Assembly: GCF_002009175.1 (NCBI RefSeq) | Contig: NZ_CP018047.1 | Span: forward strand, 620,001-684,000 | From: Streptomyces niveus | GTDB lineage: Bacteria; Actinomycetota; Actinomycetes; Streptomycetales; Streptomycetaceae | Direction: 5' to 3' | Length of the DNA stretch: 64,000 bases | Shown here: positions 24,324-35,700 of the stretch, in pieces | Numbering within the stretch: position 1 is the first letter of the stretch | How the letters are laid out: each line of letters begins with the position of its first letter | Made by a program: the position numbers and the translations under genes | The notes under the pieces: model-generated | What the model saw: the letters and a program-made list of their open reading frames with translations, nothing else | What the model was told of the DNA's origin: nothing | Database searches by the model: none

Positions 24324-24878
24324 TCACAGGACCCTTGCCAGGATCCGTGCCCCGCGCCGGGGATCGAGGGACCCCGCCCAGGACTGCGGCGCCGGACGCG
24401 CGGTCGTGGGCGTGAACCCGTACCGCAGGAACAGGCCGCCACCGCCGGTCGTCGCCGTGAACAGCGCGCCCAGCGACTGCGCTCGGGCCGCCGCGAGTAC
24501 GGCGCGCAGGAGTCCTGCCCCCACTCCGTGCCCCTGCTTCTGCCCGGCCACACAGAAGTTGTACAGAACGCCGACGGGGCCGCGCCCCTCCCCCGGGCCC
24601 GCCGGGTGCACACGCAGGCCCACACAGCCGTCGAGGCGGCCTCCGGGGCCCTGCGCCACAAGGAAGTCGGCGGCCCGGCCGGCGTACAGCGAGAGGGGCC
24701 GCTCCCTCAACGCCCCCGAGCGCACGAAGGGTTGGGACAGTTCGGCGAGCGCGGCGGCGTCCTCCCGGCGGGCGGAGCGTACGGAGGGCGGCGCCGGCGC
24801 GAGGAGCGCGTGCGGCGCGTGCGGCAGCGGGGCGGGGGGCGCGTAGCCGTGATCAAGGCTTTCCTTCCTCGGTTCCAC
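24324..24878 (-). CDS. GNAT acetyltransferase, ArgA-like N-acetylglutamate synthase candidate
   Basis: 184-residue GNAT protein. It resembles the short actinobacterial N-acetylglutamate synthases: VRSARREDAAALAELSQPFV, then RSGALRERPLSLY with a following FLVAQ and GCVGLRV. The acetyl-CoA loop reads QKQGHGVGAGLLRA, and LFLRYGF lies near the end. This would be the first step to ornithine, before ArgB. It is convergent with the argB-like gene and has its own iron box 48 bp upstream, so both steps respond to iron. Another GNAT substrate cannot be excluded. Confidence 0.72.
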   Translation of the reverse strand: MEPRKESLDHGYAPPAPLPHAPHALLAPAPPSVRSARREDAAALAELSQPFVRSGALRERPLSLYAGRAADFLVAQGPGGRLDGCVGLRVHPAGPGEGRGPVGVLYNFCVAGQKQGHGVGAGLLRAVLAAARAQSLGALFTATTGGGGLFLRYGFTPTTARPAPQSWAGSLDPRRGARILARVL

Positions 24879-24925
24879 GTTCGGAGAACGGCCGGTCGCC
24901 GTGTCACTCCGACGAACAAACGAAA

Positions 24926-24944
24926 TAAGGTTAGCCTTACCTTA
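24926..24944. promoter_or_regulatory. Iron box before ArgA-like gene
   Basis: TAAGGTTAGCCTTACCTTA is a near-perfect iron box between the end of the amidohydrolase gene (24968) and the GNAT start (24878). Confidence 0.88.
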
Positions 24945-24967
24945 GTTGTGAGTCCAGTGCTGGAAGG

Positions 24968-26563
24968 TCAGCGCTGGAAGGGTGAGTCCGCCGCCGTCTT
25001 CTCCGTCTCGTCGCCGCCGACGAATGTCGCCACCACCTCGATGTCCCCGACGCGCGAGGTGTCGACCCGCCGGGGATCGTCCCCGAGCACGACCAGATCG
25101 GCGAGCTTGCCCGGGGCGAGGCTCCCCAGGCTGTTCTCCCAGTGGCAGGCGTGGGCGCCGGCGACCGTGTAGGCGCGCAGGGCCTCGTCGACGGTGATGC
25201 CCTCGTCCGGGCCGATCACCTGGCCGGACCCGGAGGCACGCTCGACCATGAACTGGACGGCCCGCAGCGGGGATCCGTCCGTGACGGGCCGGTCGGAGCT
25301 GCCGACGAGGGGGATGCCGTGGTCCAGGAACGCTCTGCCCCGGTAGAGCCATGGGGCCCGTGACTCGCCCATGATCGCCGCGTAGTCGTCGCCGAAGTAG
25401 CGCAGGAAATTGGGCTGGACGACGGCGCTGACGCCGAGCCGCGCGAGGCGCGGGAGCTGGTCGGGACGGATCAGTCCGGCGTGTTCGATACGGTGCCGGG
25501 CGCCGGGTCGCGGACGCAGCCGCTGGGCCCGCTCCAGGGCGTCCAGGGCGAGATCGGCCGCGCGGTCGCCGATGGCGTGGACGGCGAGCTGCCATCCGGC
25601 GAGATGGCCGTCCACGATGGTGTCGGCGAGGGCGTCCGGGTCGTCCTGCAACTGGCCCGAGTGGTCGAGTCCTACGTACGGGGAGCTGAGCGCGGCGGTC
25701 CGGGCCATCATCCCGCCGTCCGTGTAGATCTTCAGCGCGCCCACGGAGAGACGGTCGTCACCGAACCCGGTGCGCAGGCCGAGGTCGAGCGCCCGGGGAA
25801 TGCCGTCGCTCTCGTGCGCGGCGGCCGGGCGCAGCCGGTCCGCGGCCACCATGAGCTGTACGCGTATCGGCAACAAACCCTCTTCGCGGGCGAGTTGATA
25901 GGCGCCCAGCTCGACGGGGCTGTGGCCGAAGAGAGTGCCGCCGATGCCCGCCTCGGCGCACGCGGTGATGCCCTCGGACAGACAGGTCCGGGCGGCGTGC
26001 CCGATCGCGTCGGCCAACTCTCGCTGGGAGTGGGGCAGCCGCAGGGCGCGGGCGGCGGCCATGGCGCCCTCGGCGAGGAAGCCGTTCTCGTGCGGGAGAC
26101 CGGCGGGGAGCAGATCGAGGACCGCGGAGTTGACGACGCAGCCGTGCCCGGAGTCGTGCAGCAGGAACACCTTGTGACCGTGGCTGACCAAGTCCAGTTC
26201 GGCGGAGGTCAGATGACGGCCGAGGGCTCGCTGGTCGTAGCCGGCGATGCTCACCCAGGCACCGGGCGAGCCCGCCCGGACGGCGGCATCCGCCACGGCG
26301 GCCAGCACGTCGTCGATCCGTCTCAGGCCCGCGATGCTCAAGGTGTTCGCCTTGAGCCCCGCCCAGGCCAGATGCACATGGGAGTCGATGAATCCGGGCA
26401 GCACGGTGGCGCCCCGGAGGTCGATCACCTCATGTGCGGGCAGGGAGGTGACGGCTTCGTCCAGGCCCACGATCCGGCCCCGCCAGATGCCCAGGTCATG
26501 GGCGACGGGGTGGTCCGGATCCATGGTGAGGAAGCGGGCGTTCGTCAGTCTGGTCCGGAGCAT
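24968..26563 (-). CDS. Amidohydrolase (YtcJ-like), in the iron-regulated mbtH transcript
   Basis: 531-residue amidohydrolase-3 family metal-dependent hydrolase with the binuclear site DSHVHL (His62, His64), a barrel Lys/His series (ALKIYTDGGM, HAIGDRAADL, HRIEHAGL) and the C-terminal GSSDRPV. The C-terminal SLAPGKLADLVVLGDDP is the small composite domain. There is no signal peptide, so it is cytoplasmic. It begins 24 bp after the mbtH stop and so lies in the same iron-controlled transcript. It is not one of the described cch genes. It might hydrolyse a siderophore amide or formamide, but this is only inferred. Confidence 0.82.
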   Translation of the reverse strand: MLRTRLTNARFLTMDPDHPVAHDLGIWRGRIVGLDEAVTSLPAHEVIDLRGATVLPGFIDSHVHLAWAGLKANTLSIAGLRRIDDVLAAVADAAVRAGSPGAWVSIAGYDQRALGRHLTSAELDLVSHGHKVFLLHDSGHGCVVNSAVLDLLPAGLPHENGFLAEGAMAAARALRLPHSQRELADAIGHAARTCLSEGITACAEAGIGGTLFGHSPVELGAYQLAREEGLLPIRVQLMVAADRLRPAAAHESDGIPRALDLGLRTGFGDDRLSVGALKIYTDGGMMARTAALSSPYVGLDHSGQLQDDPDALADTIVDGHLAGWQLAVHAIGDRAADLALDALERAQRLRPRPGARHRIEHAGLIRPDQLPRLARLGVSAVVQPNFLRYFGDDYAAIMGESRAPWLYRGRAFLDHGIPLVGSSDRPVTDGSPLRAVQFMVERASGSGQVIGPDEGITVDEALRAYTVAGAHACHWENSLGSLAPGKLADLVVLGDDPRRVDTSRVGDIEVVATFVGGDETEKTAADSPFQR

Positions 26564-26587
26564 CGGGGCCTGCCGGTCTCGGGAGGG

Positions 26588-26800
26588 TCAGCCGTCCGTG
26601 GACGCCGCGAGGGACCGGGGACGCAGATCGGTCCAGTGGGTCTCGATGAAGTCGAGGCACACGTCACGGGTGTTCTCGTCGAGGACGATCGTCCACCCTC
26701 CCGGCACCTCGGCGAAAGACGGCCAGAGCGAGTGCTGTCCCTCGCCGTTCGCCAGGACCAGGAAACGGCCTTCGGGGTCGTCGAAGGGGTTGGTGCTCAT
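26588..26800 (-). CDS. cchK: MbtH-like protein CchK
   Basis: 70-residue MbtH-like chaperone for NRPS adenylation domains. It carries the signature [20 protein letters not shown] followed by [13 protein letters not shown], and [17 protein letters not shown]. It would bind the A domains of the coelichelin synthetase. ATG at 26800, reading leftward from the shared iron box. Confidence 0.95.
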   Translation of the reverse strand: MSTNPFDDPEGRFLVLANGEGQHSLWPSFAEVPGGWTIVLDENTRDVCLDFIETHWTDLRPRSLAASTDG

Positions 26801-26842
26801 GTGTCAGTTCCTCCCAGGGTCCAACAGAAGAAGAGACTAACG

Positions 26843-26861
26843 TTAGGTTAGGCTCGCCTAA
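26843..26861. promoter_or_regulatory. Iron box shared by cchK and cchJ
   Basis: TTAGGTTAGGCTCGCCTAA lies in the 109-bp divergent region between the MbtH gene and the esterase gene. A further half site, AGCCTAACG, follows at 26871. Confidence 0.9.
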
Positions 26862-26909
26862 TCACAGGGGAGCCTAACGTTTCCCCTTCCCTCTCACAAG
26901 GAGACGTTC

Positions 26910-28016
26910 ATGCGCCTCGCGGCCGACGAGGAGAGCCCCTTCACCGCTTTCGGGCTGCCCGGCAAGCCCGGCGGCGACGAGTTCTGGGCGGCGGCGCGGA
27001 CGCCCGCGTGGGCACCGGCCGACGACGGCGGCGTAACGGCCCTGTTCCTGTGGCGCGGATCTCCCGCGAGCGTCGTCTTCGAGAGCTGGTCCGAGCCGGT
27101 CCCCCTGCGCCGGTGGCGCGACACGGACTGCTGGTACGCCGAGGTGCCCATGCGCGAGCGGCTGCGGGTGACCTATCAACTCCTCGCGGGGGAAACGGCG
27201 TTCGCCGACCCGCTCAACCCGGCCGGCACCGGCGCCGACCGGTCCGTCGCCTCGACCCCGGACCTCCCGGCGCAGCCGCACTGGCCGGCGTTCGGCCCCG
27301 GCGGCGATGCCGTACTGCCCCTCCCCGCCACCCGGCTCCGGTGGAACAGCGAACGGCTCGGCGGACGGCGCACGGTGCGCGTCCACCCGGCGGGCGGCGG
27401 CGGACCGGTGGTCCTGCTGCTCGACGGGGACGACTGGCTGTATCTGCACCCGGCCATGACCGCGTTCGACTCGGCCGTCGCCGCCGGGGAGATGCCCCCC
27501 GTCACGCTCGTCTTCCTGCCGGCCAAGGACAGGGAGGCCGAGTTCGGGTGCCGACCCGAGTTGTGGGAGGCCGTACAGGACGAACTGCTGCCGCTGGTGG
27601 CGGAGTCCGGAGTACCGGCCGGCCTGGACAGGCTGGTGGTCGCCGGGCAGAGCCTCGGCGGGCTGAGCGCGCTGTACGCGGCGCTGGAGTTCCCGGACCT
27701 GGTGTCCCGGGTCGCCTGCCAGTCGGCGTCGCTCTGGTGGACGCCCGGTGCCACGGCCCTGGCTGACCCCTTGGGCGGCCCGGCCGGTGGCACTCTCGCC
27801 GCGCGCCTGCGGGAGCGCGGGCCCGACCTGTCCGGGCTGCGGGTCGCGTTCGACGTGGGGGAACACGAGACGCGGATGCTCCCCCACTGCGAGCCGGTCG
27901 AGGCCCTCACCGAAGAGGCCGGTGCGACGGTGCGGGTCTCGCGGTCGCCGTCGGGCCACGACCGGGCGGGATGGCGGCACGCCCTGCTCAGGGATGTCGC
28001 CTGGGCGCTCGGCTGA
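26910..28016 (+). CDS. cchJ: Enterochelin esterase-like hydrolase CchJ
   Basis: 368-residue alpha/beta hydrolase of the Fes/IroE type, with an N-terminal beta domain (about 1-125) and a catalytic domain. The nucleophile is Ser248 in VVAGQSLGGLSALYAA and the probable catalytic His350 is in SGHDRAGW. No signal peptide is seen, so it acts inside the cell. In the coelichelin system the NRPS lacks a thioesterase and CchJ is the proposed release enzyme; iron recovery from the siderophore is the alternative. ATG at 26910 with AAGGAG upstream. Confidence 0.88.
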   Translation: MRLAADEESPFTAFGLPGKPGGDEFWAAARTPAWAPADDGGVTALFLWRGSPASVVFESWSEPVPLRRWRDTDCWYAEVPMRERLRVTYQLLAGETAFADPLNPAGTGADRSVASTPDLPAQPHWPAFGPGGDAVLPLPATRLRWNSERLGGRRTVRVHPAGGGGPVVLLLDGDDWLYLHPAMTAFDSAVAAGEMPPVTLVFLPAKDREAEFGCRPELWEAVQDELLPLVAESGVPAGLDRLVVAGQSLGGLSALYAALEFPDLVSRVACQSASLWWTPGATALADPLGGPAGGTLAARLRERGPDLSGLRVAFDVGEHETRMLPHCEPVEALTEEAGATVRVSRSPSGHDRAGWRHALLRDVAWALG

Positions 28017-28026
28017 GCCGTTGTCC

Positions 28027-28062
28027 GATCCGGTGACGTACGCGCGCGAACGTCACCGGATC
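28027..28062. terminator. Terminator between convergent cchJ and cchI
   Basis: GATCCGGTGACGT (28027-28039) pairs perfectly with ACGTCACCGGATC (28050-28062) around a ten-base loop. It serves both strands. It is followed by three near-identical TCACCGCG units (28061-28084) that run into the end of cchI. Confidence 0.8.
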
Positions 28063-28068
28063 ACCGCG

Positions 28069-29784
28069 TCACCGCGTCACCGCCACGCAGTACTCCTCGT
28101 CCGTGGCGAGGAGGTTGCGGTGGGTGTCCTCCGCGGTGATGACCCCGTCGTTCAGGACGAGGACCCGGTCGGCCGCGTCCAGGAGGGCCGGACTGCTGGT
28201 GATCACGACGGTCGTACGTCCCCTGCGCAGCTTCGCGACATTGCGCGCGATGAGCTGTTCGGTGACCGCGTCGACCGCCGTCGTCGGGTCGTGCAGGACC
28301 AGGACATCGCTGTCGGTCGCCAACGCCCGTGCCAGGGAGAGCCGTTGGCGCTGCCCCCCGGAGAGGTTCGCCCCTCGGTCGCGGACCGCGTAGTCGAGTC
28401 CGTCGCGGTGGAGCGCGACGACGTCGGTCAGCATGGACGCCTCGACGGCCTCGGGAATCATCCGGCCGGTGCCCGACGGGTCGATGTTCGTGCGCAAAGT
28501 GCCCGCGAAGATCTCCGCGTCGTATGGGTTGACCAGTATGTGCTCGCGGACCGCCTCGACCGACAGATCCGTGATCGCCTGCCCGCCGACCCGTACCGTT
28601 CCCTCGTACGCGTCCGGGGGGACGTTGAGGGCCAGGACCGACGCGAGGTCGGCCGCGGCGCGCGGCTGGTAGACGGCGACCGCCACGAACTCGCCCGCCG
28701 GCACCTGGAACTTCAGCTGACGCAGGGCCCCGTAGCGTACGCAGTCCACCTCGAGGTCTCCGCCCGGTGCCGGGCGCTCCGTGCCCGGGGTCGTCACCGG
28801 CGGCGCGGACAGGACGAGCGCCATCCGCTCGGCCGACGCGCGCGCGATCATCACGTACTTCGGCATCTCCGAGAACAGCTTCAGCGGTTCGATGATGAAC
28901 TGCGCGAGGCCCACGGCCATGACGAGTTCGCCGATGGAGATCTGGCCGCCGAACGCCAGCCAGCCGGCCGTCAGGGTCACGGCGGCGGCGAGGACCGCGT
29001 TGAGGGCCAGCGCGGTGCCCGCGTACACCCCGTTCACCTTGGCGACGGTGATCGACTGACGCTTCGCGTCCGAACTGACCTTCCGGTAGGACAGGAACGC
29101 CGCCTGGTTGCCGCCGAAGCCGTGCAGCGGGCGAAGCCCGGTGATCAGGTCGGCGACCTTCGCGCCCGCCCGCGCCACCCGGGCCTGCTGTTCACGGGTG
29201 CTCGCGCCGATCCGCTTGGACATCACGGCCAGGATCGACAGGATCGCGACGGTGCCCGCGATCACCAGCAGACCGAGCCGGATGTCGGCCAGGCCCAGCG
29301 CGATCGCCGCGACCAGCACCGCGACCAGCGAGCTGATCAGCAGCGGTACCACCTCGATGATGTCGGCGGTCTGGTCGGCGTCCTCGGTGGCGATGGTCAG
29401 CACCTCGCCGGACTTCAGATCGACGTCCCTGGCCACCGGCTGGAGTCCGCAGGCCGCCACGCGTACCCGCCAGCGGTGCGCCTCGGTCGTGTTGGCCTTC
29501 TGGAGGGTGCGCATGCCGAACCGCCACGACAGCGACACGGTCGTGATGATCACGGCCAGCGCGCCGATCGACAGGCCGAGCGCGCCGAGGCTCCTGTCCT
29601 GCATGGTGTGTTCGACGATCAGGCCGAGCGCGATGGGGAAGGCGGTCTCCCCCGCCTGGTACAGGCCCATGAGGAGGGTGCCGGTGGTCATGGCACCGAC
29701 GTTGCGGCGCAGCGCGGTGCGCAGGATGTCGGCCCCGGGGCGGGGCCGCTGGGTGTCAGGAGTTGTCTTCAAGGTGGCGGGCAA
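28069..29784 (-). CDS. cchI: ABC half-exporter CchI with degenerate ATP site
   Basis: 571-residue fused membrane/ATPase half-transporter; six helices span about residues 30-310. The nucleotide-binding domain is abnormal. Walker A is replaced by [10 protein letters not shown] (about 371-380), the Q-loop Gln is Asn419, Walker B reads VLVLHD (494-499), and the H-loop His is lost (ITSSPALL). The signature LSGGQRQR (474-481) is intact. It can therefore only complete the ATP site of a partner, and CchG is the obvious one. The apparent start is a TTG at 29784 that overlaps the NRPS gene by 29 bp; the start is uncertain. Likely exports coelichelin. Confidence 0.88.
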   Translation of the reverse strand: MPATLKTTPDTQRPRPGADILRTALRRNVGAMTTGTLLMGLYQAGETAFPIALGLIVEHTMQDRSLGALGLSIGALAVIITTVSLSWRFGMRTLQKANTTEAHRWRVRVAACGLQPVARDVDLKSGEVLTIATEDADQTADIIEVVPLLISSLVAVLVAAIALGLADIRLGLLVIAGTVAILSILAVMSKRIGASTREQQARVARAGAKVADLITGLRPLHGFGGNQAAFLSYRKVSSDAKRQSITVAKVNGVYAGTALALNAVLAAAVTLTAGWLAFGGQISIGELVMAVGLAQFIIEPLKLFSEMPKYVMIARASAERMALVLSAPPVTTPGTERPAPGGDLEVDCVRYGALRQLKFQVPAGEFVAVAVYQPRAAADLASVLALNVPPDAYEGTVRVGGQAITDLSVEAVREHILVNPYDAEIFAGTLRTNIDPSGTGRMIPEAVEASMLTDVVALHRDGLDYAVRDRGANLSGGQRQRLSLARALATDSDVLVLHDPTTAVDAVTEQLIARNVAKLRRGRTTVVITSSPALLDAADRVLVLNDGVITAEDTHRNLLATDEEYCVAVTR

Positions 29785-32700
29785 TCGCTTCCGGGGTTCG
29801 CAGGGTCAGCAGATCACGGATCGTGACCACGGGTCCGTACTCGCGGCGGAGCAGCCCGATCAGCCGCACCGCCAGCATGGAGTGCCCTCCGAGGGACACG
29901 AAGTCGCTCACCGCGCTCACCTCGTCGTCGTCCAGGTCCAGGGCCTCGGCGAAGAACTCGCAGACCACGGTCTCGGTCTCGGTCTCCGGGCTGCGCTCCG
30001 TCGCCGTGGTCAGCGCGCCGAGCGGCTTGGCCTCGGGCAGCGCCTTGGTGTCAGCCTTCCCGTTCACCGTGAGCGGGATGCCGTCGACCTGTGCGTAGTG
30101 CGTCGGGCGCAGGAAGTCCGGGAGTGCGGCGCCCACTTCGGCGACGACCGGCGCCAACTCGGCTCCGTCCAGTACGAGATAGGCGGCGAGCCGGTACGCG
30201 CCGTCGACCTGGGGGTCGGGCTGGGCGACGGCGGCGGCGAAGCGCACCGCCGGGTGCGCCGCGAACGCGGCCTCGACCTCGCCGAGTTCGACCCGGTGGC
30301 CCCGGATCTTGACCTGCTGGTCGGTGCGGCCGAGATACGTCAGGTTCCCGTCGGGCCGCCGGAACACCAGGTCTCCGGTGCGGTACATGCGCTCGCCGGG
30401 TGCGCCGAACGGGCAGGCGACGAAGCGGTGCGCGGTCTGGGCGGGCTGCCCGAGGTAGCCGCGCGCGATGCCGATGCCCGATACGTACAGCTCTCCGGGG
30501 ACTCCGTCCGGCAAGGGCCGCAGCCATGGATCGAGTACGTACACCTCGGTGTTGTCGATCGCCACGCCGACCACCGGGTCCTGGCATTCGAAGGTGCCGA
30601 CGCCGAGGGTGTTGATGGTGTACTCGGTGGGTCCGTAGAGGTTGTAGCCGACCGTCCCGTCGGTGTCGGCCAGCCGCTGCCACAGCGACGGGGTGACGGC
30701 CTCGCCGCCCAGCAGTACGAGCGTCGGGCGCCGTCCGGGGTTGTCGAGCAGGCCCTCGGCCACCAACTGCTGTGCGTAGGTGGGGGTCACGTTGATGACG
30801 TCGATCCCGTGCTCCAGGCAGTACTCGACCAGTCGGGGCGCGTCACGGCGCAGTTCCTCGTCGCAGATGTGCACCTCGTGGCCGTCGGCGAGCCAGAGCA
30901 GTTCCTCCCACGACATGTCGAACGCGAACGACACGGTGTGCGCGATGCGGAAGGTCCGGTGGTCGTGCTCGGCGAGGACCGGCTCGAAGATCCGGCGCTG
31001 ATGGTTGATCAGCATGTTGGTGAGGCCGGCGTACTCGGTCACCACGCCCTTGGGCTTCCCGGTCGACCCGGAGGTGTAGATCGTGTACGCGGGGTGCCGC
31101 AGCCGGTCCGGGTCGTCCGGTGCGAACGTCCGGTACGGCTCGGCGTCGGGCAGGGGCCGGTCCAGTTCGATCAGGTCGCCGGTCAGCCGGGGGGACACGG
31201 CGCTCACGGTGAGAGTCACGTCCGGGCGGGCGTCCGCGACGATCGCGGCGATCCGCTCGTCCGGGTGGTCCAGCTCCAGTGGCACATAGGCGGCGCCGAC
31301 GCGCAGCACGGCGAACAGCGCCACGATCGAGTCGAGCGAGCGCGGGATCGCGAGAGCGACGTTCGTCTCGGGGCCGATGCCCCGCCGGGCGAGCACTCCC
31401 GCCACCGCGCGGCTCCGGTCGCGGAGCCCCGCGAAGGTCATGGTGGCGCCGTCGGCGACGAGCGCGACCCGCTCGGGATCGTTGTCCGCCGCCCGGTCGA
31501 ACCGGTCGACCACGGTGTCCGTGCCGATGTCCGTGCGCCGGGCGGGTCCGGGCTCCGGCCCCAGCCCCCGCAGCGCGCCCACCGGGCCCGTGGACCGGGT
31601 CAGGTCGTCGAGCACACGCAGATAGTCGTCCAGGAGCCGACGGGCGTTCCCGGTGTCGCCGTCGCGGTGCTCCAGCTTGACGGTGAGCCGGTCGCCGGGC
31701 GTGACGACCCAGGTGAAGGGGTAGTGCGTGGAGTCGTCGGCCCGTACCGATTCGATGCCGTGCCGGGAGTTCATCGCGGCGAACGCGTCCATGTCCAGGA
31801 AGTTCTGGAGCACGAACAGGTTGTCGAAAAGGGTGTCGTGTCCGCTGGCCCGCTGGATCTCGCCGAGCCCCAGGTGCTCGTGCTCCATCGCCTCGACCCT
31901 GGCCGCCTGTACGGCCGAGAGGTACGCGCCGACGGTGTCGTCCGGATGTGCCCGTGTCCACATGGGCACGGTGTTGAGGAGTACGCCGACGATGTCGGAC
32001 AGCCCCTCGCCCTCCCGGCCTGAGACGGTCACGCCGAACGCGGCGTCGCTGCGGCCGGTGTGCGCGCCGAGGAGCAGACCGAAGGCGCCGGTCAGCACCG
32101 AGTTCAGCGTGACGCCGTGTCCCTTGGCGGATTCCCGCAGCCGCTCGGACAGTTCGGCGGAGACGGTGTGCGTGAGGGCGTGCGGCAGTTCGTCGGAGAA
32201 GGACGGCTCCGGACCGGCGAGCAGCGTCGGGCCGGGGAGGCCGGCCAGGTACTCGGCCCAGAAGCGTTCCGATACGGCGGGGTCCTTGGCGGCGAGCGTC
32301 CGGGCGTACTCCTCGAAGCCCGGCGTGGCCGGGGACGCGTCCAGCGGCTCGCCCGCGACGACGGCCCGGTAGGCGTCGAACAGGTCCCGCAGCAGGATCT
32401 CGCGCGACCAGCCGTCCCACAGCAGCAGGTGGTAGCTGAGGAGCAGGCCGTCCCGGTCGTCGGGCAGCCGTACGACGGTCAGCCGGATCAGCGGTGGCTC
32501 GGCCGGGTCGAATCCGGTGTCGCGGTCCGCCTCGCGCAGGGCGTCGATCTCCGCCTCGGTGGACAGCCGGACGGTCCGTACGCCGACCCGCCGGCCCGCC
32601 TTGAGGCTCTGGACCGGGTTGCCGTCGTCGTCGGTGGTGAAGCCGGCGCCCACGACCGGGTGCCGGACGATCACGTACGCCATCGCCTCGGCCAGCGCGT

Positions 32701-35700
32701 CGGTGTCCAGTCGCCGGTCGAAGGTGAAGTAGCTCTGAGCGACATAGTGTCCGGCCCGGCCCGCCATCTGGGCCTGGAAGAACAGTCCCCGCTGGAGCGG
32801 GGTGACGGGCGCCGTGCGCTCGGCCGTCGCGGAGGCGTCCGCGAGGTGTTCCAGCGCGCGCCGCCAGTGTTCGGTGATCTCGTCGGGGATGCCCTCGGCG
32901 AGGGTGAAGGCGGCGTGCAGGCTTCCGGTGGCGTCGTCGGTCCACGCGTTGACCTCGACGGCGTACGGGGTGCCCTGATCGCCGCCGGTGAGGTGCAGTG
33001 CCTGCGATTCGCTGCCGCGGCCGAGGTAGTTGAACAGCACCTGCGGGCGGGTGTTCAGGAGTGGGGCCGTCTGCGGGTCGAGGTACCGGAGTTGGCCGTA
33101 GGCGACGTGTCCGTGCTCGTCCGGCTGGCGCTCGGTGACCTCACGGGCGGCGGCGACCGGGTCGGTCTGCGCGGTGAGCCGTACGGGCGCGATGGAGGTG
33201 AACCAGCCGACCGTACGGCTGTAGTCGTGGTGGTCGAGGGCGGGGACCCGGCCGTGCCGTTCCAGTTCGATGGCGAGATCGGTGGGCGCGGGCTGAATGT
33301 GTGTCAGCGCGGTGCGCAGGGCGCCGCACAGCAGCTCGGTGAGACCCAGGCCGAGCGCGGCGGGCGCGGTACGCGTCACGACGTCACTCGTGTCGGGCGC
33401 GAGGACGACGGTGGTCCCGCGCGGCCGCACCGCCTCGGTCAGCAGCGCGGGTGCCCGGAGCGTGCCGATCCAGTGGCCGAGGCCGTCGAGCGCCCGGGTC
33501 GATCCCGACGCGAGTGCTTCGGCGTACTCGGCGTAGGAGGTGGTCGGGGGTGCCAGGGCCGTACCGCTCATGGCGGTGGCCAGGTCGTCGAGGAGGATCA
33601 GCCAGGACACCGAGTCGACGGCGAGATGGTGGACGGTGACGACCAGGGTGCTGCTCGCCTCCAGCCAGGAGAACGCGATGACGTCCCCGGACTCGGGGTC
33701 GAGCCGTCCGGCGGCCTCGTTCGCCGCCGTCGTCGCGTCGGTGGTGTCCGGCCGTGCGACGGTGATCTCGCGGGCCGGTTCGGTACGCAGCGCCCATACG
33801 CCGTGCTCGACACGGAGCCGCAGCCGGAGGACCGGATGCGCGGCAACGACGGCGTTCGCCGCCCGCCGGACATCGGCGAAGTCGGTGCCCTCGGCCACGA
33901 CCAGCGACCTGGCCTGGGCGAACCGGGCGAGTGAGCCGCCGAGTTCACGCCGGCGCAGGATGATCGGCGTCGGTGCGACCGGGCCGTCCTCGCGGCGGGA
34001 GGGGGCGGGGGTCTCGGCTCGCGGTGTGCGCGTGGCCAGGTGTCCGGCGAGCGCGTGCGGTGTCCTGAACAGGAATACGTCGCGGGGCGCGATCGGCAGG
34101 CCGAGCGCCCTGGCGCGGTTGATCACGGTGATGGCGACGATGCTGTCGCCCCCGGCCATGAAGAAGTCGGTGTCGCCATCCACGGTGGCGGCGCCGGGCA
34201 GTGTGTCGGCGAAGATACCGATCAGCGCGGCGAGCGCGGACCCGTATCCGGCCCCGGAGGTACCGTCCGGCGCGGCGCGATCGGTGAACTCCGGTGTCCG
34301 CGCGGCGCGTTCGGTCAGCGCCTTGCGGTCCAGTTTGCCGTTGACCGTCAGCGGCAGGGCGTCGACCGGCAGCAACCGGCCGGGCACCATGTGCACGGGC
34401 AGCTTCGTCGCCAGCAGGCCGGTGGCGTCGTCGGGCACCCGGCCCACGACGTGCGCGACGAGGTGATCCCCGCTGTCCGCCACGGTGACGGCCACGTCGA
34501 CCACACCGTCGAGTTCCCGGACGGCGGACTCCACTTCACCCGGTTCGACACGGAAGCCCTTGAGCTGCACCTGGTCGTCGGCGCGGCCGGTGAACTCCAG
34601 TTCGCCGTCGAGCGTACGGCGGGCGAGGTCGCCCGTGTGGTACATCCGGGAGCCGTCGCCGGTGAACGGGTTCGCCACGAACCGGCCGGCGGTCAGCCCA
34701 GGCCTGCCGAGATAGCCGAGCGACACCTGGTCGCCGGCGACGTAGATGGCGCCGACCCGGCCCGGCGGCACCGGCCGGAGCCGGTCGTCCAGCAGATAGG
34801 TGGCGAGCCCCGGGATCGGGCCGCCGATGGGGCTGACGTCGTCGCCGGGGCCGAAGTCGTCGTCGGTCAGCACCCGGTGGGTGACATGGACGGTGGTCTC
34901 GGTGATGCCGTACATGTTGACCAGTTCGGGCGAGCCGGTGCCATGGCGCTCTACCCAGCCGCGCAGCCGCGCGGGATCCAGCGCCTCGCCGCCGAAGATG
35001 ATCCGGCGCAGTGCGGTGACGGGGCGGTCGGCGTGCCGGTCGGCCTCGATGAACTGGTAGAACGCCGACGGGGTCTGGTTGAGGACGGTCACTCCGCGTT
35101 CGCGTACCAGCCGGTGGAAGTCGACCGGGGAGCGCGTCAGTCCGTACTCCGGCACCAGCAGCTCACCGCCGTGCGCCAGGGCGCCCCACAGCTCCCAGAC
35201 CGCGAAGTCGAAGGAGAACGAGTGGAACTGCACCCACACGTCGCTCGGGCCGAAGTCCATGTCGGGGCGGGTGTTCGCGAGGAGCGACACGACGCTGGAG
35301 TGCGGCACGACGACGCCCTTGGGCCTGCCGGTCGATCCGGACGTGTAGATGACGTACGCGGGCTCGTGCCGGTCGACCTCGGGCGCGGGCGCGTCGGGGC
35401 CGGAGGCGGCGGGCGGCGGCTCGTCACCCTGCACGAGTACGCGGGCCGATACGCCCGCCCGGGCCAGCAGTCCGGTGAACCGGTCGCGCTGGTCGCGGTC
35501 GACGAGGACGACCTGCGGGGCGGCGTCGGCGAGGATGTACTCCAGGCGTTCGTCCGGGTACGCCATGTCGAGTGGTACGTACGCGCCGCCCGCCGTGACC
35601 ACCGCGACCAGGGCGACGACCTGCTCGACGGAGCGCGGGACCGCGACGGCCACCCGCTTGCCCGGCCGGACACCGGCCGTACGCAAGACGGCGGCCAACT

